Shown here piece by piece: positions 8,922-16,566 of a stretch of DNA of 64,000 nucleotides. The stretch lies in assembly GCA_031398325.1 (NCBI GenBank), contig JANNNB010000196.1:39267-103266 (forward strand), in the 5' to 3' direction. This DNA is from Sva-07 sp031398325. GTDB lineage: Bacteria > Actinomycetota > Acidimicrobiia > Acidimicrobiales > Ilumatobacteraceae. Position 1 is the first letter of the stretch; each line of letters opens with the position of its first letter. Both the position numbers and the translations under genes were made by a program. The notes beneath the pieces are model-generated. The model did not search any database, had not been told where the DNA came from, and was given only the letters and a program-made list of their open reading frames with translations.

Positions 8922-10484
8922 TCAGTTGCGGTCGTTGTAACTCTGGATGAGTGCGTTCGACTGCTCGGCCGCGGCGGTGAGCGACGTCGCCACGTCGGCA
9001 CCGCCGAAGATCGCTGCGACGGCGTTGGCCGTTGCGACGCGGACCTCGCGTTGCGGGCCGAGGACCGGCGACAACGCTGCCTCGCCCTCGACCGTCGTGA
9101 GCAGTTGGTCGTACGGAACCCTGAAGCGCGGGTCGGTGATGTACTTCGAGGCGAGGGGTTCGAGGTCGACGGCGTCACTGCGCACCGGGACGTAGCCGGT
9201 CTCGGATGCCCATGTCGACTGGCTCTGCGCGCTCACCAGGTAGGTGATGAAGTCCCACGCCGCAGAGGTCTGCTCGTCGCCCTTGTCCGCGACGATCCAC
9301 AAGGACGCGCCACCGACCTGTGCGCCGGGGGTGTCGCTCGGGCCGGGCATCGGGCCGACACCGATGTCCTCGGGCGTGAGACCGGGGGCGATGCCACCTC
9401 CGAGTGCGGCGATGACGCTGCCGAGCGCCGCCGATGTTCCGATCGTCATCGCGCCGGGTGCGGCGGGGTCGATCATCTTCAGGAATCCGTCCTGGCCGCC
9501 CGGGTTGCCCCCGACGTTGACGGCCAGGCCGTCGTTGATCATCGACTGCACGAACGTCAGCAGGTCGACGCCGGTCTGGCTGTCGTACAGCACCTCGGTC
9601 GCGGGAGCGAGACGACCGTTGCCGTTGTCGGCGTAGAGCTCACCGGCGCGCCCGAACCACTGCTCGAGGAACCAACCACCCCCTGAGTCCGGGCCGTTGT
9701 CGACGACCCATCCGAACGAGGCGGCACCGGAGTCGACGATCGTCTGCGAGGTGGCGCGCAGCTCGTCGAGCGTGATCGGGCTGACGTCGGGATCGAGGCC
9801 GGCGGTCTCGAACATGTCGCGGTTGTAGTAGAGGACCGGGTTGCTCACGTTGAACGGCATCGACCACTGGATTCCCTCGAACGTGTAGGCGTCGACGGTG
9901 CGTTGGAGGAACGCCTCCATGTCGTAACCGCTGGCTTCGAGGCAGGCCTGGATGGGGATCAGCGTGTCCGATTCGGCGAACGACTGCAGCGTGTACTCGG
10001 GGAACTGCACCACCGTCGGCCTGCTGTCCTGGCTCGACTGGATGTACTTGTCGATCAAAGAGTCGTAGCTGGTCTGGTTCTGCAGGTCGACGCGCACCCG
10101 GTCCTGGCTGGCGTTGTACGCGTCGGTCAGTGCGATGAGCGACGTCTCCAGCTCGTTCGACAGGCCGTGCCAGAACGTGATGTCGACCGGACCACCGGCC
10201 GCGTCGAGCGCGTCGATGGGGCACTCCGGGAGGTCGGCGAGCAGAGCGATCGTCGTCGTCGAGGCCAATGTCGGCGGGGCGGTCTCGACGGTGTCGCCGG
10301 GAACGGCGGTGCCGTCGGGAGTGGAGCCGTCCGTGCCAGCCGTGCCGGGCGGCGCCATCGTCGTGACGGGGACGGCCTCGGGCGGGTCGTCCATACCGGC
10401 CTGCAGGGCCGACTTGCCGGATCCACACGACGCAGCGATCAATCCGACCAGAACGATCGCGACACAGCCGCGTCGGCGCATCAT
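8922..10484 (-). CDS. UgpB-like ABC transporter substrate-binding lipoprotein
   Basis: A 520-residue extracellular solute-binding protein, family 1. It starts with a lipoprotein signal peptide and lipobox AASC (Cys20), followed by a Thr/Pro-rich linker to about residue 85. The mature domain begins VDITFWHGLSNELETSL and contains MPFNVSNPVLYYNRDMF, GGASLWIVADKG and ASETGYVPVRSDA, which closely match E. coli UgpB in order and wording. Glycerol-3-phosphate, glycerophosphodiesters or a related sugar is therefore the likely ligand, inferred only. It is the last gene of a three-gene unit and its start overlaps the upstream permease by 4 nt. Confidence 0.9.
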   Translation of the reverse strand: MMRRRGCVAIVLVGLIAASCGSGKSALQAGMDDPPEAVPVTTMAPPGTAGTDGSTPDGTAVPGDTVETAPPTLASTTTIALLADLPECPIDALDAAGGPVDITFWHGLSNELETSLIALTDAYNASQDRVRVDLQNQTSYDSLIDKYIQSSQDSRPTVVQFPEYTLQSFAESDTLIPIQACLEASGYDMEAFLQRTVDAYTFEGIQWSMPFNVSNPVLYYNRDMFETAGLDPDVSPITLDELRATSQTIVDSGAASFGWVVDNGPDSGGGWFLEQWFGRAGELYADNGNGRLAPATEVLYDSQTGVDLLTFVQSMINDGLAVNVGGNPGGQDGFLKMIDPAAPGAMTIGTSAALGSVIAALGGGIAPGLTPEDIGVGPMPGPSDTPGAQVGGASLWIVADKGDEQTSAAWDFITYLVSAQSQSTWASETGYVPVRSDAVDLEPLASKYITDPRFRVPYDQLLTTVEGEAALSPVLGPQREVRVATANAVAAIFGGADVATSLTAAAEQSNALIQSYNDRN

Positions 10485-11395
10485 CCCTTCACCGCCCCGG
10501 CGGTCAGGCCGCGGACGAGCTGGCGCTGGAAGATGAACAGCGCGACGAAGATCGGAACGGCGGCGATGACCGTGCCCGCCATCACGAGGTTCGGTTCGTC
10601 GAGGTTCGACTTGCTGAGCAGCCGCAGTCCGCTCTGCACCGTGTTCATGTCCTGCTCGGTCACCACCAGGTTCGGCCACAGGTACTGGTTCCACGTGCCG
10701 AGGAAGCTGAACAGAGCGAGTGCACCGATGGTCGGCCGCACGAGCGGGATGGCGACGTGGCGCATGAAGCCCCAGTGGCCGACACCGTCGATCGCCGCTG
10801 CGTCCCGCAGGTCGCGCGGCAGGGTCATGAACACCTGGCGGAGCAGGAAGATCCCAAACGCCGTAGCGAGGAACGGCACCGACAGACCCATGAACGTGTT
10901 CGTCCACCCGAGCCCGTCGACCGTCTGGAAGTTGACGACAACGATCGCCTCGGCCGGCACCAGCAGCGTGGCGACGAACACGACGAACAGCAGTCGCTTG
11001 CCGGGGAACTGGAGGATCGCGAACGCGTAGGCAGCGAGCACCGATGTGACCACCTGGGCGACGGTGACGATGAGGGCGACGACGAGCGAGTTGAAGAGGT
11101 ACCGCCCGAGCCGACCCGACGTCCAGGCCTCGCGCAGCACGTCGAGCGTGAAACTGGTCGGCAGGAGCGGGTTGTCGAGCACCTCGTCGCCGGGCTTCAA
11201 CGCTGCGACCACGGTCGTGTAGATCGGGAAAACGACGATCGCCGTCAATATGGCCAGCAGTAGGTAGCGAGACCACTTCCGCCAACCGACCGGTTCGTCG
11301 AAGGCTCGCGTACGCGCCGTACGGCCGCGCAGGTCGACGACGTCGGGATCGATCGATTCGATGGGACCGACGACATCGGCGGCGATCTCACTCAT
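10481..11395 (-). CDS. ABC transporter permease, UgpE/MalG type
   Basis: A 304-residue inner-membrane permease with six predicted membrane segments, the first being SRYLLLAILTAIVVFPIYTT. The EAA loop is AAAIDGVGHWGFMRHVAIPL, the site that docks the ATPase subunit, followed by the family's WNQYLWPNLVV. The start ATG at 11395 overlaps the end of the upstream permease gene by 8 nt (the two frames share ATGAGTGA), and its stop overlaps the binding-protein start by 4 nt, so the three genes form a tightly coupled operon. An open extension upstream lies within the neighbouring gene. Confidence 0.93.
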   Translation of the reverse strand: MSEIAADVVGPIESIDPDVVDLRGRTARTRAFDEPVGWRKWSRYLLLAILTAIVVFPIYTTVVAALKPGDEVLDNPLLPTSFTLDVLREAWTSGRLGRYLFNSLVVALIVTVAQVVTSVLAAYAFAILQFPGKRLLFVVFVATLLVPAEAIVVVNFQTVDGLGWTNTFMGLSVPFLATAFGIFLLRQVFMTLPRDLRDAAAIDGVGHWGFMRHVAIPLVRPTIGALALFSFLGTWNQYLWPNLVVTEQDMNTVQSGLRLLSKSNLDEPNLVMAGTVIAAVPIFVALFIFQRQLVRGLTAGAVKG

Positions 11396-12305
11396 AGTGG
11401 ACCCGTCGTCCGATCCCGGCCAGCTGGAGGCCCGACAGCGCAAGCAGGAGGAGGAACAGGAGCACGGCGGTGCCGGCCTGGAGCCCGACGTCGTTGCGGA
11501 TCGGTGAGTTCTGGCCGTAGATGAAGTACGGAATGGTGGTGGTGGGGTTGGAGGGCTGCGGGCCGCCGCCGGTGAGCAGGTCGATCTCGCCGTAGGCCTG
11601 GAAGGCCCGCGCCGTCGTCACGACCATCACGAACAGCAACGTCGGACCGAGCATCGGCACGGTGATCGACCAGAACCGGCGTATCCCCCCGGCACCGTCG
11701 ACGGCGGCCGCTTCGTGCAGGTCGCGTGGGATCGACTGCAGCCCGGCGGTCACGAGGATGAACGTGAATCCGAGGTTGGCCCAGACGCTCGACAACGCCA
11801 CTGCGACCAGGGCCGTGTCGGGGTCCTGGAGCCATCCGGGATCCTTCACAGACGGGAAGATCGAGTTGAACACGCCGATGTTGGCGAGCGCCCCGACCGA
11901 CGGTTGGAGGAGGAACAGCCACATCAGGCTCGCGACGGCGACCGACGTCGCCACCGTGGAGGAGAAGACGGCGCGGAACGCCCCGATCCCCCTGAGGTAC
12001 TTGTCGGCGAGCACCGCCAGGCCGACCCCGAAGATCACTCCCAACGGCAGTGTGATGAGGGCGAACTTGATGGTGACCTCGAGCGCGTTCTGGAATTCAA
12101 TGCTGCGGAACAGGTCGACGTACTGATCGAGGCCGTTCGACACGCAGTTCTCGCCGAAGTTGTCGCAGCGTTGCTGGCCGAGCACCATCGCCCGCCCGAG
12201 CGGGTACATCACGAACAGCGCGAGGATCACGGCCGACGGCGCGAGCATCGCCATCGCGAGCGGGAACTCCGCCCATCGCCGCGCCGGGCGCCGATCGTCA
12301 GCCAT
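11388..12305 (-). CDS. ABC transporter permease, UgpA/MalF type
   Basis: A 305-residue inner-membrane permease, first gene of the importer operon. Membrane segments include FPLAMAMLAPSAVILALFVM at the N-terminus and VLLFLLLLALSGLQLAGI at the C-terminus. The EAA motif is EAAAVDGAGGIRRFWSITVP. A periplasmic loop holds two cysteines (QRCDNFGENCVSN) that could pair. The promoter must lie in the 47 bp that separate it from the divergent small gene at 12353. The ATP-hydrolysing subunit is not encoded here; actinobacterial importers of this class often share a general MsmK/UgpC-like ATPase encoded elsewhere. Confidence 0.93.
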   Translation of the reverse strand: MADDRRPARRWAEFPLAMAMLAPSAVILALFVMYPLGRAMVLGQQRCDNFGENCVSNGLDQYVDLFRSIEFQNALEVTIKFALITLPLGVIFGVGLAVLADKYLRGIGAFRAVFSSTVATSVAVASLMWLFLLQPSVGALANIGVFNSIFPSVKDPGWLQDPDTALVAVALSSVWANLGFTFILVTAGLQSIPRDLHEAAAVDGAGGIRRFWSITVPMLGPTLLFVMVVTTARAFQAYGEIDLLTGGGPQPSNPTTTIPYFIYGQNSPIRNDVGLQAGTAVLLFLLLLALSGLQLAGIGRRVHYE

Positions 12306-12352
12306 CGCCGCTCACCCTATTCGGGTCGGATCGACGAAGTAGCGTGCGTCCG

Positions 12353-12589
12353 ATGAACAACCTCGATCCCGGCGTCGCGCCGGTCGTCGAAACCCCCGAC
12401 GAACCAGCGATCGAACCCTTCGCCGACGCCGCGCAGCCGATCGATCTCGACCTGATCGAACGCGATCTCCGCGACGTCGAGTCGTCATTGGCCCGTCTCG
12501 CCGACGGCACCTACTTCACCGATGAACCTGGTGCGTTCGTGCCAGACACGAATGCACCAGCTTCGTTCACCCCCGGAGTGAAGACCTGA
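12353..12589 (+). CDS. Small DksA/TraR-like protein without zinc finger
   Basis: A 78-residue acidic protein. The segment LIERDLRDVESSLARLADGTYFTDEPG resembles the helix and turn that precede the zinc finger in DksA/TraR-family RNA polymerase-binding proteins (typically a Glu-rich helix, then ALxRLxxGTY), but the four-cysteine finger is absent and the chain ends soon after in a Pro/Thr/Ala-rich tail. Its stop codon overlaps the start of the UbiB-type kinase gene by 1 nt, so the two are translationally coupled. Function unknown; the DksA relation is inferred from a short stretch and may be superficial. Confidence 0.7.
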   Translation: MNNLDPGVAPVVETPDEPAIEPFADAAQPIDLDLIERDLRDVESSLARLADGTYFTDEPGAFVPDTNAPASFTPGVKT

Positions 12590-14037
12590 TGCAGAAGAAG
12601 GCGGTTGCGTCGGTCGCGTCACTCCTGGCGCTTGCCGCCGGCCTGGCGGCTGCGGCACAGAAGGCCAGGACCTCGCCACTCACGAGTCGGTTCTCACGCT
12701 CGGCGCGCATCTGGAAGCTGTCGGCACGAAATTCGACCCGGTTCGCCGTGTCGAAGGTGCGGGGCTTCGGCAGTCCGGAAGACCGGCGAGCCGAGCTCGA
12801 CCAGCAGTTCGCGATCCGCACGGCGGAGGACGTCGCAAAGGAACTCGGCGAGATGAAGGGCGTGCTCATGAAAGCGGGTCAGCTCATCAGTTTCATCTTC
12901 GAAGCGCTGCCCGACGAGGCGCAGGAAGCGTTGGCGACACTGCAAGCCGATGCCGCGCCGATGGCTCCGACGCTGGCCGCCAGCGTCGTGAAGGCCGATC
13001 TCGGTCGGGCGCCCGAGCGAGTGTTCCTCGAATGGGGTGACGTGCCCGTCGCGGCCGCGTCGATCGGTCAGGTCCACAAGGCGATCACCCACGACGGGCG
13101 CGACGTCGCAGTGAAGATCCAGTACCCGGGCGTCAAGGAAGCCATCGAGAGCGACCTCGATGCCGCCGAGGTGATGTACGCGATGTTCTCGGCGATGATG
13201 CTCAAGGGCCTCGACGCGAAGGGGCTCGTCGACGAACTCCGCTCACGCATGCGCGAGGAACTCGACTACCGCCTCGAGGCCCGCAACATCAAGGTGTTCG
13301 AGGAGCGTTTCCGGGGTCACCCGTGGGTCCGGATCCCCAAGCTCGTCCCCGAGTACTCGACCGAACACCTGCTCACGACCGAGTGGATCGACGGGATGAG
13401 CTTCGACGAGTTCCGCAGGAACGAGTCGTACGAGACGAAACAGCGCACGGCCGAGGTCATCTGGCGGTTCGCCCAGAACGCCATCTTCCGGTACGGCGTG
13501 TTCAACGGCGACCCGCACCCTGGCAACTACAAGTTCCATCACGACGGCAGCGTGTCGTTCCTCGACTACGGCCTCGTCAAGCGGTGGACACCTGGTGAGT
13601 GGGAGAGCCTGCGACCGACGATGGACGCGATCATCATCGACCGCGACCCCGAGTTGCTGGTGGCGCGGATGGAGTCGTCCGGGTTCCTGCGCACCGGTCA
13701 CGGCCTCGATCCCCAACTGGTCTACGACTACGTGTCGAGCCCGTACACCCCATACCTCACCGACGAGTTCACGTTCACCCGTGACTGGATGCGCGAGACG
13801 CTCGGGGTGATCTTCGACGTGCAAGGCCCTCACGGTCCCGTGATCGAACAGCTCAACATGCCGCCGAGTTTCGTGATCCTCGACCGGGTCGTGTGGGGAG
13901 TCAGCGCCATCCTCGGCAAGCTCGAAGCGCACGGTCCCTGGCGGACGATGCTGATGGAGTACACCGCCGGTGGCCCACCCGCCACCGACCTCGGCGCCGC
14001 CGAAGCCGCCTGGTCCGCGGGCCGCACCGTCCACTGA
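12589..14037 (+). CDS. ABC1/UbiB (AarF)-family atypical kinase
   Basis: A 482-residue member of the ABC1/ADCK/UbiB family. An N-terminal hydrophobic stretch (ASVASLLALAAGLAAAA) may anchor it to the membrane. The family hallmark KxGQ is present as KAGQ at residues 95-98, then IGQVHKAITHDGRDVAVKIQYPGV with the ATP-binding lysine, NGDPHPGNYKF as the catalytic loop and FLDYGLVKRW as the metal-binding DFG-like motif. In proteobacteria the family supports ubiquinone synthesis; actinobacteria use menaquinone, so the role here is open and may concern lipid or quinone homeostasis. It is coupled to the small DksA-like gene by a 1-nt overlap. Confidence 0.9.
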   Translation: MQKKAVASVASLLALAAGLAAAAQKARTSPLTSRFSRSARIWKLSARNSTRFAVSKVRGFGSPEDRRAELDQQFAIRTAEDVAKELGEMKGVLMKAGQLISFIFEALPDEAQEALATLQADAAPMAPTLAASVVKADLGRAPERVFLEWGDVPVAAASIGQVHKAITHDGRDVAVKIQYPGVKEAIESDLDAAEVMYAMFSAMMLKGLDAKGLVDELRSRMREELDYRLEARNIKVFEERFRGHPWVRIPKLVPEYSTEHLLTTEWIDGMSFDEFRRNESYETKQRTAEVIWRFAQNAIFRYGVFNGDPHPGNYKFHHDGSVSFLDYGLVKRWTPGEWESLRPTMDAIIIDRDPELLVARMESSGFLRTGHGLDPQLVYDYVSSPYTPYLTDEFTFTRDWMRETLGVIFDVQGPHGPVIEQLNMPPSFVILDRVVWGVSAILGKLEAHGPWRTMLMEYTAGGPPATDLGAAEAAWSAGRTVH

Positions 14038-14221
14038 CACGGTTGGCTCGGCCTCACGTCGCATCTCGCCGCAACGATCGAGGTCGACCGAGCGTCCGGG
14101 AGGTTTGCACGTGGGATCTCGATGTACCGGCGCCCGTGCCGGACATCTACATCGCTGGGAGTGCGCCCGGGATTGACACGCCGCTGCAAACTCGGTAGCG
14201 GGCCGGGGCTATGGTCTCGGC

Positions 14222-14875
14222 ATGGCGGAGACTGCGACCGAGACGCCCACCGACACCCCGTCGACGGCGCGTGCGCCGTTCGCGCCGTGGGATCGCCGCG
14301 ATCTGCCGGGCTCGTTCGACGTCGTCGAAACGGCACGCCGGGTGGGCAACTACAAGTGGACCGAGATGAAGCTGTTCGAGGCGCTCGGCGGTTGGATCGC
14401 GACGATCCCCGAGCTCGACGTGAAGATGCGCCTCGGCACACACTGTTACCACCACGCCTGGCACGCCGACCTCTGGCACAAGCGGTTGCCCGAGTTGCGC
14501 GAGATGAAGCCGGAGCGGCTCACCGTGCCGGCCAACGAGGCGATGGAACGGTTCATCGAAGCGATGACCGAGCCCGAGGCACCCGAGCTCACGATCGAGA
14601 AGTTGGTCGGCGTCTACCGGGTTCTCATCCCGCGGTTCATCGCTGCATACACGTACCACCAGAACAACACCAGCGAGATCACAGATGCGCCGACGATCCG
14701 CACGATCAAGTTCATCTTGCAGGACGAGTTCGAGGATTGGCGCGACGGCGAGATGATGCTGCAATCACTCATCACCACACCCGACCAGGTCCGCCGCGCG
14801 GCGAATCATCAAGCACGACTCGAAGCGATCATGGTCGAAGCCGGCGGGATCACCGGTCCCGGCAGCATTGGCTGA
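14222..14875 (+). CDS. Ferritin-like helical protein (DUF455-related N-terminal type)
   Basis: A 217-residue protein. The segment YKWTEMKLFEALGGWIATIPELDVKMRLGTHCYHHAWHADLWHKRL has the layout of the first helices of DUF455/ferritin-like proteins, with a Glu on one helix and a THxxHHxxHxxxWxxR-type second helix. A later DEFEDWRDGEMML supplies further acidic residues. A diiron-binding four-helix bundle is plausible but not proven. It is followed by a 7-bp tandem repeat and then by a second ferritin-like gene, so the pair with the downstream hypothetical gene appears to form one transcription unit. Substrate and partner unknown. Confidence 0.8.
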   Translation: MAETATETPTDTPSTARAPFAPWDRRDLPGSFDVVETARRVGNYKWTEMKLFEALGGWIATIPELDVKMRLGTHCYHHAWHADLWHKRLPELREMKPERLTVPANEAMERFIEAMTEPEAPELTIEKLVGVYRVLIPRFIAAYTYHQNNTSEITDAPTIRTIKFILQDEFEDWRDGEMMLQSLITTPDQVRRAANHQARLEAIMVEAGGITGPGSIG

Positions 14876-14888
14876 CCGAACACTCGGA

Positions 14889-14941
14889 CACCGAACACCG
14901 AACACCGAACACCGAACACCGAACACCGAACACCGAACACC
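14889..14941. repeat. 7-bp tandem repeat (CACCGAA), about 7.5 copies
   Basis: Seven exact copies of caccgaa plus four bases of an eighth lie between the two ferritin-like genes. The array ends 26 nt before the start codon of the second gene, in what would be its leader. The unit length is not a multiple of three and the array is non-coding. Such arrays change length by slippage and could alter the spacing of a promoter or leader. Confidence 0.95.
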
Positions 14942-14967
14942 AACAACTACGAACACGGGGGCACCTG

Positions 14968-15846
14968 ATGCGTCAGTTCTTTCCAGTCGAAGACCTCGCT
15001 CGTGACGAGCGGTTCGTGCAGACGAACATGGCCGAGCGGATGAAGGACGTTCGCGCGCCGCGCGCCCGTTCGTCCGAGAACGGCAACCGCGTGTCGGCGA
15101 AGAGTCGAGCCGCGTCGGCCCGCCTCACCCCCGACCGCCACGACGCGTCCGACGCCGCCCGCTCGCTCATGCACGGCATCATGGTGGGTGAGATCCAGGC
15201 ACTCGAGGGCGCCGGCCGCACCGCACACGACTTTCCCACCGGCGACGGCACGAACGACACGATCCCCTTCGAACTCAAGCTCGACATGGCCCGTCAGGCC
15301 TGGGACGAGGCCCGCCACGTGGAGATCAGCGTCAAGCTGTCCGACTGGATGGGGACCGAGCTCGGCCAGTTCGCGGAGAACACCGTGTTGTTCCAGGCGG
15401 CGTGCTCCAACGATCCCGTGCTGCGACTCGCCGGCGTCAACCGCGCGCTCGAAGGTCTCGCCATCGACGTGTTCACGCAGATGAAGGAGTTCGGCGACAT
15501 CGCCGGCGATCCGTACCTCGAGTTCTGCGAGGACTGGATGCTCGCCGACGAGGTGACCCACGTGAAGATGGGTTCGGACTGGTTGCGCAAGGTCACCGAG
15601 AAGGACCCCGAGCGTCGAGCGAAGGCGCTCGAGTTCCAGCAGGTCGTCGACAAGCTGTTCAGCTTCGGCGGCTCCCGCAGCGACAGCGACGAGAGCCCGA
15701 TCGGGCTCGCGCGTCGCTTCCGGGAACTCGCCGGGTTCACCGACGAAGAAGTCGACGACATCGCGCAGATGGGATACGACGCACTCGAGGAGCGGAAGGC
15801 AGCCGTGAAGCTCGCGCAGGCAGCGGCCGGCGCCGTCGCGGTCTGA
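14968..15846 (+). CDS. DUF455-family ferritin-like protein
   Basis: A 292-residue protein with a clear ferritin-like diiron signature: GEIQALEGAGR on one helix, QAWDEARHVEI on the next, RALEGLAIDVF and finally DEVTHVKMGSDWLR. The two ExxH pairs and the separate glutamates are the expected iron ligands. The family is structurally related to manganese/iron oxidases and hydroxylases, but no reaction is established. The start ATG at 14968 follows gaacacggggg, a usable ribosome site. It ends 1 nt before the next gene. Reading further upstream in frame would cross the tandem repeat and the preceding gene, so that extension was discarded. Confidence 0.9.
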   Translation: MRQFFPVEDLARDERFVQTNMAERMKDVRAPRARSSENGNRVSAKSRAASARLTPDRHDASDAARSLMHGIMVGEIQALEGAGRTAHDFPTGDGTNDTIPFELKLDMARQAWDEARHVEISVKLSDWMGTELGQFAENTVLFQAACSNDPVLRLAGVNRALEGLAIDVFTQMKEFGDIAGDPYLEFCEDWMLADEVTHVKMGSDWLRKVTEKDPERRAKALEFQQVVDKLFSFGGSRSDSDESPIGLARRFRELAGFTDEEVDDIAQMGYDALEERKAAVKLAQAAAGAVAV

Positions 15847-15847
15847 C

Positions 15848-16402
15848 GTGAGCGAGCAGACGATCGCGCCGAAGGTGTCGGTCGCTCCCGAGCAGTTCAC
15901 GTTCGTCAAGTACGACGCGGCCGAGATCGTCGAGGTGGTGTCCGACCTCGCCGCCAAGATCGGCCTCGCCAACCCGATCCGAGTGGTGGTCGACGAAACC
16001 ACGCCGCTCGCCGCGATGTCGTCGACGATCGACGGCAGCTCGTCGGACGCGCTGATCACGATCCACGTGGAGAGTGGCGCGCTCGAGGACACCAAGAACT
16101 TCACGAACTTCAACCGTCACCACGCGGAGATCTCGCTCGGTCGAATGCTGCTGCGTGCCCATGACCGTCTTCGGCCCGACTTCGACGCAGCACCGGACGA
16201 CGATGCGTTGAGCCTCCAGGAGGAGGCGGCGTGGAACACCTACGTCAACGGTCGGCTCGAGCGGCTCGGCGTCGAGAGCAACCGCCAGCGGTGGCGATAC
16301 AACTTCCGCAACCGGTTCGGCTTCAGTGACGCCGCCGACGCCCGCTTCGACGAGCTCTGGAACGCCACGGACCTCTCCTGGTCCGACCTCGCCGCCCCCT
16401 GA
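15848..16402 (+). CDS. Conserved hypothetical protein of the ferritin-like cluster
   Basis: A 184-residue soluble protein starting at a GTG one nucleotide after the preceding stop. It has no signal peptide or membrane segment. Visible features are an N-terminal alpha/beta region (FVKYDAAEIVEVVSDLAAKI) and a His-containing NFNRHHAEISLGRMLLRAHDR, followed by EEAAWNTYVNGRLERLGV and an aromatic C-terminal half. I do not recognise the family. Tight coupling to the DUF455 gene suggests a shared pathway. The pair of palindromes after its stop probably marks the end of the transcription unit. Confidence 0.75.
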   Translation: MSEQTIAPKVSVAPEQFTFVKYDAAEIVEVVSDLAAKIGLANPIRVVVDETTPLAAMSSTIDGSSSDALITIHVESGALEDTKNFTNFNRHHAEISLGRMLLRAHDRLRPDFDAAPDDDALSLQEEAAWNTYVNGRLERLGVESNRQRWRYNFRNRFGFSDAADARFDELWNATDLSWSDLAAP

Positions 16403-16421
16403 CCACCCGCCTCACCCCTCG

Positions 16422-16461
16422 CGATGAGCGAAACCACCGCATGCGGGGCGTTCGCTCATCG
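16422..16461. repeat. 40-bp palindrome, family B, copy 1
   Basis: Arms cgatgagcgaa and ttcgctcatcg are exact complements; the inner part contains ccgcatgcgg, itself a palindrome, with three mismatches between the two. It begins 19 nt after a stop codon. A second copy follows at 16483. Confidence 0.85.
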
Positions 16462-16482
16462 GACTACCGCCCACACCCGCGG

Positions 16483-16522
16483 CGATGAGCGAAACCACCG
16501 CATGCGGGGCGTTGGCTCATCG
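16483..16522. repeat. 40-bp palindrome, family B, copy 2
   Basis: Near-identical to copy 1; the only difference is one base in the right arm (ttggctcatcg), which breaks one pair of the stem. The two copies are direct repeats 61 bp apart and lie just before the epoxide hydrolase gene. Confidence 0.85.
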
Positions 16523-16566
16523 CTCCGGTCCGATGCGGGCGGGGGGCGGCGTCTACCGTGCTCGGC

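Noticed and set aside
14889..14941. CRISPR-like array
   Set aside because: The repeat unit is only seven bases with no spacers and no cas genes nearby.
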